Below, in pieces: positions 18,501-28,468 of a DNA stretch of 64,000 nt. The position numbers and the translations under genes are program-made. The notes beneath the pieces were generated by a model that was not told where the DNA came from, ran no database searches, and was given only the letters and a program-made list of their open reading frames with translations. Numbering within the stretch: position 1 is the stretch's first letter; each line of letters starts with the position of its first letter. Source of the DNA: Brachionus manjavacas (lineage: Eukaryota > Rotifera > Eurotatoria > Ploima > Brachionidae); contig JAHQIY010000009.1 of assembly GCA_019054805.1 (NCBI GenBank), forward strand, positions 620,001-684,000, written 5' to 3'.

Positions 18501-21444
18501 TTACTTTAATTATTATCAATTTTTTTGGGTCCTCCTAAACACTGACCCCAATTTTTTGAAATTTCCTGACCCCCATATTTTTTGCAAAGCAAAAATATTT
18601 TCAAATGTTTTTAAAATATCATTTGGTGTGAATTTTTCTCTATTTTTTGAAAATTAAATTAGTATATCTATTTAAAATTATTAAATTCGATTTCAATAAA
18701 AACCAAGGTCTTTTATCAGGTCAGGAAATTTTTAAAATTAGGGGTCAGTGTTTTAGTAGGACCCTTTTTTTTAAACCAAAAAAGAATAAAAATCAAAATC
18801 TAAAAATAAAAAATTGCTTCTGAATTAGTTAATTATTTTAAATTTCATTTTTTTACTTGATAAAATAGCTAAATATCAAACAATTCAAAATTGCTACATT
18901 ATTGTGATGTTGCCTCAAGAAATTTTACAGTCCGCCTAACAAAATTTTTGCCATTTGCTTTGGAAGTTAAGTAAAGTCAAATTACTTTATTTTGACTTCC
19001 ACACAGGTCTGATTGAGAGGCTCATGGAGCACTTTGCAAGGCTTTACGGTATATCATAGCTTAACTTTTTGCCACCTTTTTTTTTCTTTTTTTGAGCCTT
19101 GAGATAAAATTTTTATGATTTGTATTCGTTTGCCATTTATGTAGATTTTGTTTTCTGCAGTTATTATTTTGTTATAAATTAATTCAAATTTTTGTTAATT
19201 CCTAATAAAAGGCTTCGGCCAAATAATATTTTTTCCTTAAATTAACTTAATCCCCATTTAAGTCCTTAGAAAATTGTAAGTTATTTAGATCATTGTATTT
19301 AACTTTTGTTCGTTCTCTTTTGGAATTTGCTGTGCCTGTTTGGTCTCCATTTCTTAAGTCGGATTATGAGAATCTTGAGAGGATTCAACGCAGAGCTACG
19401 AAGTTTGTTTCTTCAATTAGAAACAAACCGTATGAAAGCAGATTGAAGGCTTTGAACATTCCAAATCTGGTGGAAAGAAGAAAAAGAGGTGATCTAATTC
19501 AATTATACAAGTTCATGCATGGAATAGAATTGGTTGAAAAAAGCAACAATTTTAATGTCACCAAAATCCAAGGAAGAGGTCACTGCTTCAAATATCTCAA
19601 AAAAATTTCGAGACTCCAACATAGAGATAACTTTTTTTTCAACAGAACCGCTAACATATGGAACACACTGCCAAATCAATTAGTTGAAGCCCCCAATGTT
19701 AACAGCTTTAAAGCAGGCATTGATTGCTGGATGAGCAGCAATCAATCACATCAGCTGTCATAGTGTACCTTATCAGCACACTCGCTGGCTAGCCAGCTAC
19801 AGTCAAAACTACCACTACTAGTACTACTAAAACTGGTTTGAAATCAGGCTGAAGCATGCTTTTTTACCTAAAATAATTTTATCATATAAAAAAGAAGAAA
19901 ATTGATTATTGATTTGATTAAAAAAAATAAAATAAATATTTTAATTTTAAGTATGTTAATGTATTGTATTGAAATTTTTTATTTTATCTTTAATTTTAAA
20001 TTATCAAAAAAGAAGAATTGTTGTTAAATTTGCATTTTACAATGCCTTAAAATTCAATTTAAAAAAAAAAAGAAAAAAAGGATTTTCAAATTTTTTTAAA
20101 AATTTCCCTAAAAAATTTTCCGAAAAGAGAAAAAAGCTTCACAATTTGAATGAACACAAAAATAAATTGTTGAACTTAACTGTTAATAAAAATCTGATAG
20201 AGTGGTTTTACTTAGAAAAAAAAAGAAAATAAGGATTTTCAAATTTTTGAAAAAATTTGCCTAAAAAATTTTGCGAAAAGAGAAAAAAAGCTTCCCAATT
20301 TAAATTTGTGAATGAGAGTGGTAGATAAACTAGACTCAAAGGATAAAACATCAACTTACAATTCGTTCTGAGCGCTCTTGTCCTTGTCACTAGTCTTGGA
20401 CTTTTTCCTCGGAGGCTTGTTCAGCTGTTTCAATTGACCATTGCCGGCCTTCTTCAGCTGTTTGAGCTTGCATTGTTCAATGTGAATATTTTTGTTAAAA
20501 TTGCTCAAGTTGGCCAACGACCTGGAACAGTATTCACAATATTCGCACGCGTCCGCACCAATTTGACTCTGTGCCAGCGAATTGTCGTGACTGCTCGATT
20601 GCTCCGAGCCGGCCGTCACACTCAGCGAGCTGTTGCCTCTTAGGGGAGTACTCGGACAGCTGTTGTTGGCCAACATCATGATACTGCTCTGAACGTGGTC
20701 CAAGCCGCTCTCCTGAGACTGCATAGTGCTCAAATTTAGCGAGCTGCTGATCACATTGTTCAATGTCTTTAGCTTTCGCTTTTTCGACTTGCAGTGCTCG
20801 GAGTGCAGGCGCCGGTTAAAGTCGGACAGCCTGGCAAACGACTTGTTGCAATAGACACAATGGTCGCCGATGTCACTGCTGCTGTTGTTGCTGCTGTTGT
20901 TGCCGCTGCTGCCTTGTTTGGCACTGGTTTGGTCCTTGTTTGTTCCGCCTGAGCGGATGTTGCCCTCGAGGGACTTGCGAATTTTGCAGTGCTCGATGTG
21001 CATCTTCCTGTTAAATGAGTTCAGATTGCCGAGAGGCTTGGCGCAGAATATGCACGCTTCGGTCAGGCTCTGGAGCAGGCTGGTCGAGGGGCTGGATGCG
21101 TTGAACTGGGCCGAGGCGGGCTGAGAGTGCTCTTGGGCCGTGTGCTGCAGCTGCAGAATGGAGTCGCGCCGATCGAACGTCTCTTTTTTGATCTTGCAGC
21201 ATTTGATGTGGATGCGTTTGTTGAACTCGGACTTGAAGTCTTTGAGCGACTTGAGGCAGAAGCTGCAGCTGTCGCCCATGAAGAACTGGTCCATGTCGCT
21301 CGTGTCCGACTGGGTGTACACGGAGTCGAATAGCTTGCGCAATTTGCACGTGTTGAAGTGCATTTTTTTGTTAAAGTCGTGCATTCCGGCCAAGTACTTG
21401 GAGCAAAAGACGCAGTAGTCTTCCAACTCGATGATGTCGTCCAT
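10507..21444 (-). CDS. Five-fold C2HC zinc-finger protein, three exons, with transposons in intron 1
   Basis: Minus strand, proposed exons 21444-20360, 11197-11108 and 10822-10507; phases join cleanly (TT|G, AG|C) and donors are GTAAGT and GTACTT. Product about 496 residues. Five repeats of C-x2-C-x(12-13)-H-x4-C occur in the first exon, each with a FN-x4-H core (for example CVFCSKYLAGMHDFNKKMHF), separated by Ser/Asn-rich linkers; the exon ends in a Lys/Arg-rich stretch (PPRKKSK) that could be a nuclear localisation signal. The last exon encodes a Ser/Asn/Gln-rich tail ending in LQITLDPNTNQIYI, like activation regions of transcription factors. I do not recognise a named family. Start is ATG 21444, just before the first finger. 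Exon 1 alone is secure (0.8); linkage to exons 2-3 over a 9.2-kb intron is inference, and extra exons could be missed. Confidence 0.6.
11570..11781 (-). repeat. 3' LTR of the Ty3/gypsy element
   Basis: 212 bp, TGTAAT...ATTACA ends. On the minus strand it follows the polypurine tract. Appears identical to the copy at 17712-17923. GC content is far above the surrounding intron. Confidence 0.95.
11785..11799 (-). promoter_or_regulatory. Polypurine tract (plus-strand primer)
   Basis: On the minus strand 11799-11785 reads AAAGAGGAGGGGGAA, all purines, ending four bases before the 3' LTR. This is the usual place and make-up for the RNase H-resistant primer of second-strand synthesis. Confidence 0.8.
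11858..12360 (-). CDS. Third ORF of the Ty3/gypsy element: RRM-like protein with basic/acidic tail (one frame break)
   Basis: Starts at ATG 12360 (the frame is open upstream through an A-tract, but this is the first ATG). The first ~90 residues follow a beta-alpha-beta-beta-alpha-beta pattern: TLLRMFPIV strand, ETFVEFATYIYQRIG helix, PIRYFRILD strand, TVAFVKFYA strand, DQDHVKLFDYVF helix, HKLQVRL strand. The AFVKF segment fits the RNP1 consensus of RNA recognition motifs, which have this topology. The frame then stops at 12040, while the next frame (to 11858) carries a hydrophilic continuation with KPRG and SEEYEE; a single-base loss around 12076-12095 would explain the change. It is not an obvious envelope: no signal peptide or membrane segment. 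Function in the element is unknown; RNA binding is inference. Confidence 0.55.
12396..12553 (-). other. Two A-tracts between pol and the third ORF
   Basis: Plus-strand T20 at 12396-12415 and T26 at 12528-12553, so A-runs in the element's sense strand, on either side of about 110 bp of AT-rich sequence just ahead of the third ORF. The rest of the element is GC-richer, so this patch stands out. It may be a leader for internal initiation, or the scar of an acquired segment. Confidence 0.6.
12572..15902 (-). CDS. Ty3/gypsy pol: reverse transcriptase, RNase H, integrase (two frame breaks)
   Basis: Minus strand continuation of the gag-protease frame. RT has LPMGLTNSGATFQ and the catalytic YLDD box; RNase H has TDASNYGIGAVLSQ and TDHQPLQWL. 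The first frame ends at 14202, overlapping the next (14253-12964) by 52 bases; that one is the integrase, with an HHCC zinc domain (ending NCEPC), then the D,D,E core: SDILGP, LTDQGTNY and SERLNRT. A second change at about 13018-12990 leads into 13018-12572, with a GPY/F-like module (VNRLKRHYGG) and a Ser/Thr/Arg-rich tail. Each break looks like loss of one base; no nonsense codons interrupt the domains. The complete pol protein would be about 1,100 residues after protease, within the usual range. Confidence 0.9.
15903..16031 (-). CDS. Ty3/gypsy aspartic protease, N-terminal part read through from gag
   Basis: Directly after the gag stop codon (16034-16032) the same frame stays open and reads a retroviral-type aspartic protease: FLLDTGVKRTIINQ with the catalytic DTG, followed across 15902 by GNLLNDCLIGLETL, the second conserved protease motif. 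There is no ATG between the gag stop and the DTG, so protease and the rest of pol must be made by readthrough or another recoding event. Confidence 0.8.
16032..16034 (-). promoter_or_regulatory. Gag-Pol stop codon UGA in UGA-CUA readthrough context
   Basis: On the minus strand the junction reads CAA-TGA-CTA-ACA. Gag and Pol are in the same frame on both sides of it. UGA followed by CUA is one of the established strong stop-codon readthrough contexts in viral and cellular mRNAs. Confidence 0.7.
16032..17248 (-). CDS. Ty3/gypsy Gag with N-terminal transmembrane segment (one frame break)
   Basis: Minus strand. 17248-16691 encodes a 185-codon N-terminal region; residues about 81-103 form a strongly hydrophobic span (FVAIITIIIMIMW) followed by YKRQK, as in a type-III or signal-anchor segment, then an Asn-rich linker. 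The capsid-like part continues in the next frame from 16706 (MFFKINN...), with the QLRILSKKAFPG and ADQLIDGI features of Ty3/gypsy Gag, and ends with a CCHC zinc knuckle (C-x2-C-x4-H-x4-C, CYRCNQTGHIRPNC). The change of frame lies in the 16691-16706 overlap and looks like loss of one base. Gag with an internal membrane span is not usual for this family. The start could also be the ATG 31 codons in (MGLWDIL). Confidence 0.85.
17249..17692 (-). repeat. Element leader with six CGCGACTTA-type repeats
   Basis: Between primer-binding site and gag. The motif (C)GCGACTTA, once as GTGACTTA and once as GCGACTTC, recurs near 17374, 17411, 17451, 17541, 17578 and 17619, usually 15-25 bases after a TTAATCTGCGCCCC-like block and often flanked by AATTAATT. 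Spacing is about 35-40 bp within two clusters. As the untranslated leader it may hold packaging or transcription signals; that is inference. Confidence 0.7.
17693..17710 (-). promoter_or_regulatory. Primer-binding site
   Basis: Beginning one base inside the 5' LTR, the minus strand reads TGGTGCCCACAAGTGAG. TGG pairs with the CCA end of a tRNA, and this is the expected position for the minus-strand primer. The tRNA species is not identified. Confidence 0.8.
17712..17923 (-). repeat. 5' LTR of the Ty3/gypsy element
   Basis: 212 bp, identical by eye to 11570-11781; directly followed on the minus strand by the primer-binding site. Should contain the element's promoter; I did not identify a specific TATA box. 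Confidence 0.95.
18523..18770. mobile_element. Small terminal-inverted-repeat element (MITE-like)
   Basis: Left arm from 18524 (TTTGGGTCCTCCTAAACACT then GACCCC...TTTCCTGACC) is matched in reverse complement by 18719-18768 (GGTCAGGAAATTTTTAAAAT...GGTCAGTGTTTTAGTAGGACCC), about 48 bp with a few mismatches. Total about 245 bp, no coding capacity. It lies in the large intron of the zinc-finger gene. A weaker one-arm likeness occurs near 37600-37628. Confidence 0.65.
19285..19830 (+). pseudogene. 5'-truncated LINE (CR1/jockey-like), C-terminal domain of ORF2
   Basis: A 156-codon frame (19293-19763) without internal stops: RSLLEFAVPVWSPF, then NLERIQRRATKF, RLKALNIPNLVERRKRGDL and ANIWNTLPNQLVEAPNVNSF. 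These are the conserved C-terminal motifs downstream of the reverse transcriptase in CR1/jockey-like LINEs. The catalytic part is missing because the copy is 5' truncated. A tail with ACT/AGT triplets (about 19800-19830) follows, as in the 45.9-kb and 23.3-kb relics. The intact frame suggests a fairly recent insertion. Confidence 0.85.
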
Positions 21445-21845
21445 GGTCGGCCAAGTAGCGAGCAAACACTGGCTGTCAAAATAATTTACTTTGATTATTA
21501 TTAAACAACAAATTTGGTTTAGATTTTATGAGCGAAATTTAGTCTCTATGGCGTTAGTGTGCGACTCTGGAGCTCTTTATGCGCGCACCGTACTTGCATC
21601 GTGAATAATGTTGAGTGTTGAAATTGGAGTTTTTTGTCTTGACAAAATAAACTTGACAAAAGTTCAGTTTTTTTTTAATTTTTAATTTCAATGGGCTAAC
21701 AAGTGTTGGCAAGGTTCTCCCCGTTAAAAGACCAGTAAATACAAAATGCTCACACTTTTTTGGGGTTTGATCTCAAATTCAGTATAGCGGGTGAGGAATT
21801 AATTAAGGGGCAAAAGTTTAGGGAAAATTATCAAAAATATTTGTT

Positions 21846-22376
21846 CAGCCTTTGGGTCAAAATGGAGACTCAAATTTAACCCCCTTAAATCCAACATAGT
21901 TGAATTCGGTCCTCAACTCTTCAAAAAAGAGTGTTTCATCAGTAATCAAAAGTTGAATAAGGTAGATAATATAGACTACCTTGGAGTTACGCTCAATTCT
22001 AATCTTGGCTTTGATATTACAGCTACTGATAAATTCAAAAAAGTCCAAAAAATTTTTTTTCTATTTCTTACCTAGGTATGGAACAGAATTCTTTAAGTCC
22101 AGATCTCAAATCCTTAATCGTCAAGACATGTCAATCAAAGTTTACCTATGGGCTAGGTAGCTCAACACTAAAAGTGAAAACTTTAAAATTCTTAAACACT
22201 TCCCAGAGCAACCTTATACGAACCATGTAAGGTTTGAACTATAGCTTAATATTCTTAAGATCTTGAAAATTAAAGAAGAATCTAATGACAGCTTATTTGA
22301 CTCCATTAAATTATGTCTAAACAATCTAGAGTCTAAGCACCTTAAGACTCTTCTTAGAAATTTTATCGGATCTTTC
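21846..22376 (+). pseudogene. LINE relic of a second type, reverse-transcriptase C-terminal part
   Basis: The plus-strand frame from 21846 reads KWRLKFNPLKSNIVEFGPQL, then a YLGVTLNSNLGF block and KFKKVQK, stops near 22074, and continues in another frame with QNSLSPDLKSLIVKTCQSKF and LIRTM-GLNYS. The 'KW-LKFNP-KS' and 'YLGV-L' motifs lie just downstream of the RT catalytic box in non-LTR elements. It differs from the CR1/jockey-like copies in the window. Several stops; inactive. Confidence 0.7.
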
Positions 22377-22379
22377 TAG

Positions 22380-23130
22380 TCAAAGTCTTGATTTTTTTTC
22401 TTTTGGTCCACAGTTCTTAATTTAACACTTGTGGAAAAAAAAATTTTTTTGGTCTTTTGATGTTTTCTTTTATTTTTATTCTTAAATTTTTCATATTTAT
22501 ATTTTGATATCTTATTTTTGTAAACTACAATTTTTACTTCTCCACAATGGAGGTTAATTTAGATACAAATTATCGAAAAAAATTGTCTTTAAAAAAGAGA
22601 AAAAATTATTTCATTAATTCATTGGGTATAAAATAAATTTTTAAAGCAAAAGATTGAACTTTTTTTATTTCTATTTCTTTGATTCCTTTTTCCTCCTTCA
22701 GTCTTGGATGAAGCAGGAGCAATTTTTCGATTACACTACATTTGTCAAATCAAGATTATTATGTAAAATTTTTTAAATTTGATGAGTAAAGAAGGATGTT
22801 AAGTTTATTTTGTTAATAAACCTATTAAATTAATAAAAATAGTCAATTAATAAAAATAATCAATTAATAAAAATAATCAATAAAAAAAAAAAAGATTGAT
22901 TTCTTCTTCTCATGATTTTTTTTAATCTAGTCCAGAAATCGATTTTTTATACGCAATCACGTTTATTTAATTAGCTCGTCACCTCGTTCCTCGCAAATTA
23001 TTTATTTCAGTAAACCCCACTTGGGCGATAAAAAAAAATTTTTTGAAAAATAAAAAAAAACAACAAAAAAAATTTAAAAATCGCATCGAGTTTAATTTTG
23101 TAATTTTCTTTATAATTTTAGACACATTAT
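22380..23130. other. AT-rich stretch, no gene seen
   Basis: Low-complexity AT sequence including three near-identical TCAATTAATAAAAATAA copies around 22840-22885. No coding frame or structural signal I can support. Confidence 0.5.
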
Positions 23131-24260
23131 AGAATTGTGAATTTTCATACAAACCTTCCAAGAATTACAAAAATTAAATTCTTTTTCATTGATTTAACAC
23201 TCACCTATTTAACAAAAATTATAATTTTAGCCTTTAAAATTATGTAATTATTTAATTTTAGTATTTAACAAAAAAAAATTTTTTTAGACCCTAAAAACCC
23301 CTTTAAAAAAATTCTTTTTTAGTAGTAGTAGTGGTAGTAGTAGTAGCGGGTATGGAATAAAAAATGGTACAAAAGTTAAGTTTGATTTGTTTTAAGGGTT
23401 GACAAGGCTATTCCCATTATTTTTCAAAATTTAAAATCAGGCTGATACTAGCTTTAAATAAATGAAAATTATATCATAAAGTTGGATTTTCGATAAGTTG
23501 TTAGTAAAAAATGTACGAAATCATCAAAAAAGATTTGTACAACTTTGTAAAAGTAACCAAAATGTGCCAAAAGCTGATGCTGTAAGACGATTCACTGGTC
23601 TTGTATTCAAAAAATGTTCTGTTTATCCATAACTTGTTATAGAGCGAGATATAACTTTTAAGAGAAAAAAAAGAAGTAGAAGACCTGCTAAAATTGCGAG
23701 GAAACTAATGGTTGCTAAACTTAGAGTCTTTCAATCATAAATCGGGTCATTCGCAAAGAAAGATGGCTTTAAAGTTAAATTGCCACTAAACCTATATGGC
23801 AAAAATTTTAAAGAAGTATACAAACATCAAAAAGTATAAAAAACCCAACACCCATACCAAAATGTCGTCGAATGCTTTTAAAGATAGCAGATATGAATTT
23901 GTAATTAATGACGATTCATATTTCACTCTTGGTAACACCGCTCTGCCAGGAAATAACATTTTTTATAATAGTGACGTTAGCAAGACACCGGAGAGTGTAA
24001 AGAACAAGTACGTTTAAAAAACACGAAGAAAAATTAATGGTCTGGTTTGCTTTTAAAATTTGATGATGAGACAACTTGAAACAAAATAAGTTTAAGAAAA
24101 TTTAACAAACAAAAATTAGCATTAGTTAACAGGCAAATATTAATGAAAAAATTAAATATCAATATTTTGAGATTTATTTTTTTTTGCAATTTGAAAATTT
24201 ATTATAAATAAAATGTTAAAATTCTGTCATCGCTACCTAAACAATTTTGAATAATTTTGA
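23131..24260 (+). mobile_element. Decayed DNA transposon sharing ends with the GGCATTGTGAA MITE family
   Basis: 23131-23190 matches the terminal ~60 bp of the 36951-37482 MITE (ATTGTGAATTTTCATACAAA and on), and 24057-24235 matches its interior (TTTGATGATGA-ACAAC-TGAAAC; TGTTAAAATTCTGTCATCG) in the same order. Between these matching parts lie about 860 bp absent from the MITE, which contain the transposase relic. It therefore looks like a larger relative of the MITE. A second terminal repeat is not visible. An (AGT)n-like run at 23321-23348 may be a separate LINE 3' scar. Confidence 0.5.
23516..24060 (+). pseudogene. Tc1/mariner (IS630)-like transposase, degenerate
   Basis: Pieces in order: RNHQKRFVQLCKSNQNVPKA (about 23520), DAVRRFTG (helix-turn-helix region), KRSRRPAKIARKLMVAKLRV (about 23670-23730), SFAKKDGFKVKLPL, then in 23796-24017 RYEFVINDDSYFTLG (the first and second acidic region, normally D-DE-x-x-F), TPESVKNKYV and EKLMVWFAF. 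The 'DDSYF...K-LMVW-A' layout is that of IS630/Tc1-type DDE transposases. Stops and frameshifts break it, and the C-terminal third with the last catalytic acid is absent. Confidence 0.6.
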
Positions 24261-24697
24261 ATTTTAATTTTAAAAAATTTATTTTTCAATTCTAAATTAA
24301 TATAGAATTTGATTAAAAAAATATCAATTTATCGACCTACTCTGGGAGGCGGTCCCAAGCCGGACAAAAAAGAAACTAAAATAAGATTGAAAATTGACTT
24401 GAAAATAATTAAGCTAATGACTTGGCTTAAAAAAAAATATTTAGAAATTTTTCAAGAATCATTCCTTCACATATCAGGCTCGATGTTAAGGCATATCTTT
24501 CTGATTGAATTGGAACTCGTCGTTTGATCTTACCATATCCATTGACGAAAGCATGTAATTTCCAAAGATATTAAGATGTCTAAGAGATTCAAGCATTCAG
24601 TCAAAAATTGTAAATATTTTTAGATCATAATAGCCAAAAAAACACCAAATTCCAATAGAAAAACTTTCTTGCTTCGTTCATTTAATAGAATTTGAAA

Positions 24698-24754
24698 TAA
24701 CTAATTTGTTCTTTTTTTGAAATTCCTTAAATCTAAATTTATTAGCCTTGAATA
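24698..24754. repeat. 57-bp direct repeat, copy 1
   Basis: Appears identical to 25811-25867, starting TAACTAATTTGTTC and ending GCCTTGAATA. The two copies lie 1,113 bp apart and flank a piggyBac-like relic. Confidence 0.85.
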
Positions 24755-24924
24755 GAATTTTTTTTTAAATTAATAATTAATATTTGTTTTTTTACATTTA
24801 ATTCATCAAAAATCAGCAAAAGAAAATTATTGTTTTTAAAAGTAATATTAGATTAAATTTAATTAATTTAATTTTTAAGGATAAAATTTAAAATTGAATC
24901 GATATTTTTTTTAAATGGTTCTTT

Positions 24925-25311
24925 TAACACTCAAAGACCCAAGAGATTTTTCGACCCTTTTGGATACTTTTTTTAATCTTGCACAATAAATTTAATAATT
25001 TTTGTCAATTTTTTTTCATCAAATCTAAAATATAAAAAAATAATAATTTTTTTTTTTTGATTGAGTATTTTTTTATTGTTTTGTAAAAAATAATTAAACC
25101 TTAAAGCCCAAGAGGATTTTTGTGGACCCACCAGAAGTATTGCTCTTTTTTGTAATATAATTAGGAAAATGATGACTTTGAAAATGATTTTGAAGATAAA
25201 ATGAAAATAACAAGTCAACCAGATGCTGAACTTGATTTAGATGAATACCCTAATAATGAAGAAAATATTTATATTAATTCATCTCCATTTTCCGAAAAAA
25301 AAATTGTCTAA
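24925..25311 (+). pseudogene. piggyBac-like N-terminal remnant
   Basis: TTAACACTCAAAGACCCAAG at 24925 and TTAAACCTTAAAGCCCAAG at 25093 resemble the TTAA-CCCTTTA-x-CCCA termini of piggyBac-like elements. After an acceptor-like ATTAG, 25166-25311 reads an acidic peptide, ENDDFENDFEDKM...DLDEYPNNEENI, ending in TAA; acidic N-termini are usual for these transposases and the 48879 copy also has one. No catalytic domain is present. Assignment is tentative. Confidence 0.35.
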
Positions 25312-25810
25312 TTAGACTACATTAGAGACTACAGATGCAAAAAAATACATTAGGTCCTTGGGTAGGGGAAAAAGTTTTCAAATTTATTTATAAAAATTGT
25401 TACAATCAAATACTGGGTATTAAGGTAAATAATTATTTTTTTAGAAAAAAAATTTTTTCCTTTATCAAAATTCGTTTCAATTTTTCTTTTTAAATAATTA
25501 TAGATTATTGCTTAAATTTTGACATTTTTGATGAACCTTTTTTTTGCAATCTATAACGTTTTTTAATATATTTAAAAATTTGATCAAATAATTTTTGTTA
25601 GAAAGCGAATCTAATTCAATAGGTTTTTGAACCCCTTAAATTTATTAATTAATAAATAAACAAAAATAAAATAAAATTTAAATATTCTAATAATTTAAAA
25701 CTTAATATATTTGGAAGAAATTACATGCGATTTTTATGTTGGTTTGGGTTTTATTTGGAAATACCGGGTTGAGCCAAAACAAAAAAAATCTAAATTTTAA
25801 ATTAATGACT

Positions 25811-25867
25811 TAACTAATTTGTTCTTTTTTTGAAATTCCTTAAATCTAAATTTATTAGCCTTGAATA
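25811..25867. repeat. 57-bp direct repeat, copy 2
   Basis: Second copy of 24698-24754; the bases after it (AATATTTTTTGCAGG) differ from those after copy 1. Confidence 0.85.
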
Positions 25868-26080
25868 AATATTTTTTGCAGGTTACTTCGAACAATAATT
25901 AGTTATGTGCATTTTACAAATAATAAAGAGCACTCTTTTGTATCTATTTTTATCAATTTGAATAAGAATTATTTAAAATTTTGGGTGCAGAAAAATTTAT
26001 TCCTAGAACTATCTTAATTTAGGATTTACAATTATATTAAATAGTGTTAAGACTTTCTAAAATGAATCTAAATAATCAAA

Positions 26081-27520
<1,440 letters not shown>

Positions 27521-27740
27521 ATTTTTTTCTATTAATTAAAAATTAATAAATGATTAAAAAATAAAAAAAAATGGTCATGATTATTTTTGTCTAGTAACTT
27601 TTAAAATAAAGAAAATAAAAAAAGAATGCGTTTATTATATCAAAGATTTTATTTTTGAAATCTAAATACAAATTATTTGAACAAATTATAAATAGATAAA
27701 ACATTTTGGAGAAAAATTTTTGGAAATTTTTAAAAAAATT

Positions 27741-27814
27741 TGCCCAACAGGAGGATCGAACTCATGACCTTCGCGTTATTAGCACGACGCTCTAACCAAC
27801 TGAGCTAGCCGGGC
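27741..27814 (-). tRNA. tRNA-Ile (AAU anticodon), copy 1
   Basis: Minus strand, 74 nt including the discriminator A. Starts GCCCGGCTAGCTCAGTTGG, with A and B boxes intact; anticodon loop CTAATAA with anticodon AAU (inosine-34 in the mature tRNA), T arm GAGTTCGATCC. The 7-bp acceptor stem pairs with two G-U wobbles. No intron, no encoded CCA, and a T-run terminator follows. Confidence 0.95.
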
Positions 27815-28224
27815 TTGATTTACGAGCAAATAATTATAAAATTTTAATTGTAAAAAAAGTTTTTTTTAGTAGGGCCTCTCGAATATTTTTAGTTTTACAG
27901 TTTTTATTAAATTTTTTTCCTACTGACAGATTAAACAAGAAAAATAATTTTTTTTATGGCTTTCCACATTTTAATAAAAAATTATTCTGTCTATGTAATC
28001 TTTATTTTTAGACTTGAATACAGAATAAAGTGATCTTGAAAAAATTAAAGATTTAAGAATTCACTATTTTACTAACTTTTACTTCCATTTTTTAGTTTAT
28101 ATTTCTTATAAATAAAAAATCAAAAAAAATTGATTCCTGCTTTTTTCTTATACATTTTATTATAAAAAAAAAAAAAATTATAAATTTTTTAAAATTTTAG
28201 ATTCAAATTATTTGAAAAAAAATT

Positions 28225-28298
28225 TGCCCAACAGGAGGATCGAACTCATGACCTTCGCGTTATTAGCACGACGCTCTAACCAACTGAGCTAGCCGGGC
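28225..28298 (-). tRNA. tRNA-Ile (AAU anticodon), copy 2
   Basis: Identical in sequence to 27741-27814, same strand, 484 bp away, with similar flanks on both sides (AAATTATTTGAA before, TTGATT then AAATAATTA after). A T-run terminator follows on the minus strand. Confidence 0.95.
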
Positions 28299-28468
28299 TT
28301 GATTATAGAGAAAATAATTAAAAAATTTACAGTGTAAAAAAAGTTTAAAAATTTTCCACAAAAATGCTTAACTAACCAAACATTTAAAGCATGCTATCGT
28401 ATACTCTAAACTATTAATTTTTTATTATCAAAAAAAAATTACTAAATTTAAGGGCCATACTACTTAAG

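Larger units (their letters stand above)
27655..28365. repeat. Tandem segmental duplication carrying the two tRNA genes
   Basis: About 27655-27870 and 28193-28350 share the tRNA and parts of the flanks (ATCAAATTATTTGAA-like left, GGGCTTGATT...AAATAATTA...GTAAAAAAAGTTT right). Flanks have diverged while the tRNAs have not, as expected under selection or gene conversion. Confidence 0.7.

Noticed and set aside
20870-21418. Several plus- and minus-strand frames over the zinc-finger exon, including Leu- and Ser-rich ones
   Set aside because: Other-frame translations of a real exon with repetitive Ser/Asn codons.
21857-22048. 63-codon minus-strand frame
   Set aside because: Antisense shadow of the LINE relic that reads well on the plus strand.
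24309-24527. 72-codon plus-strand frame with a GC-richer GGGAGGCGGTCCCAAGCC
   Set aside because: No recognised protein; could be part of a retroelement tail but nothing supports it.
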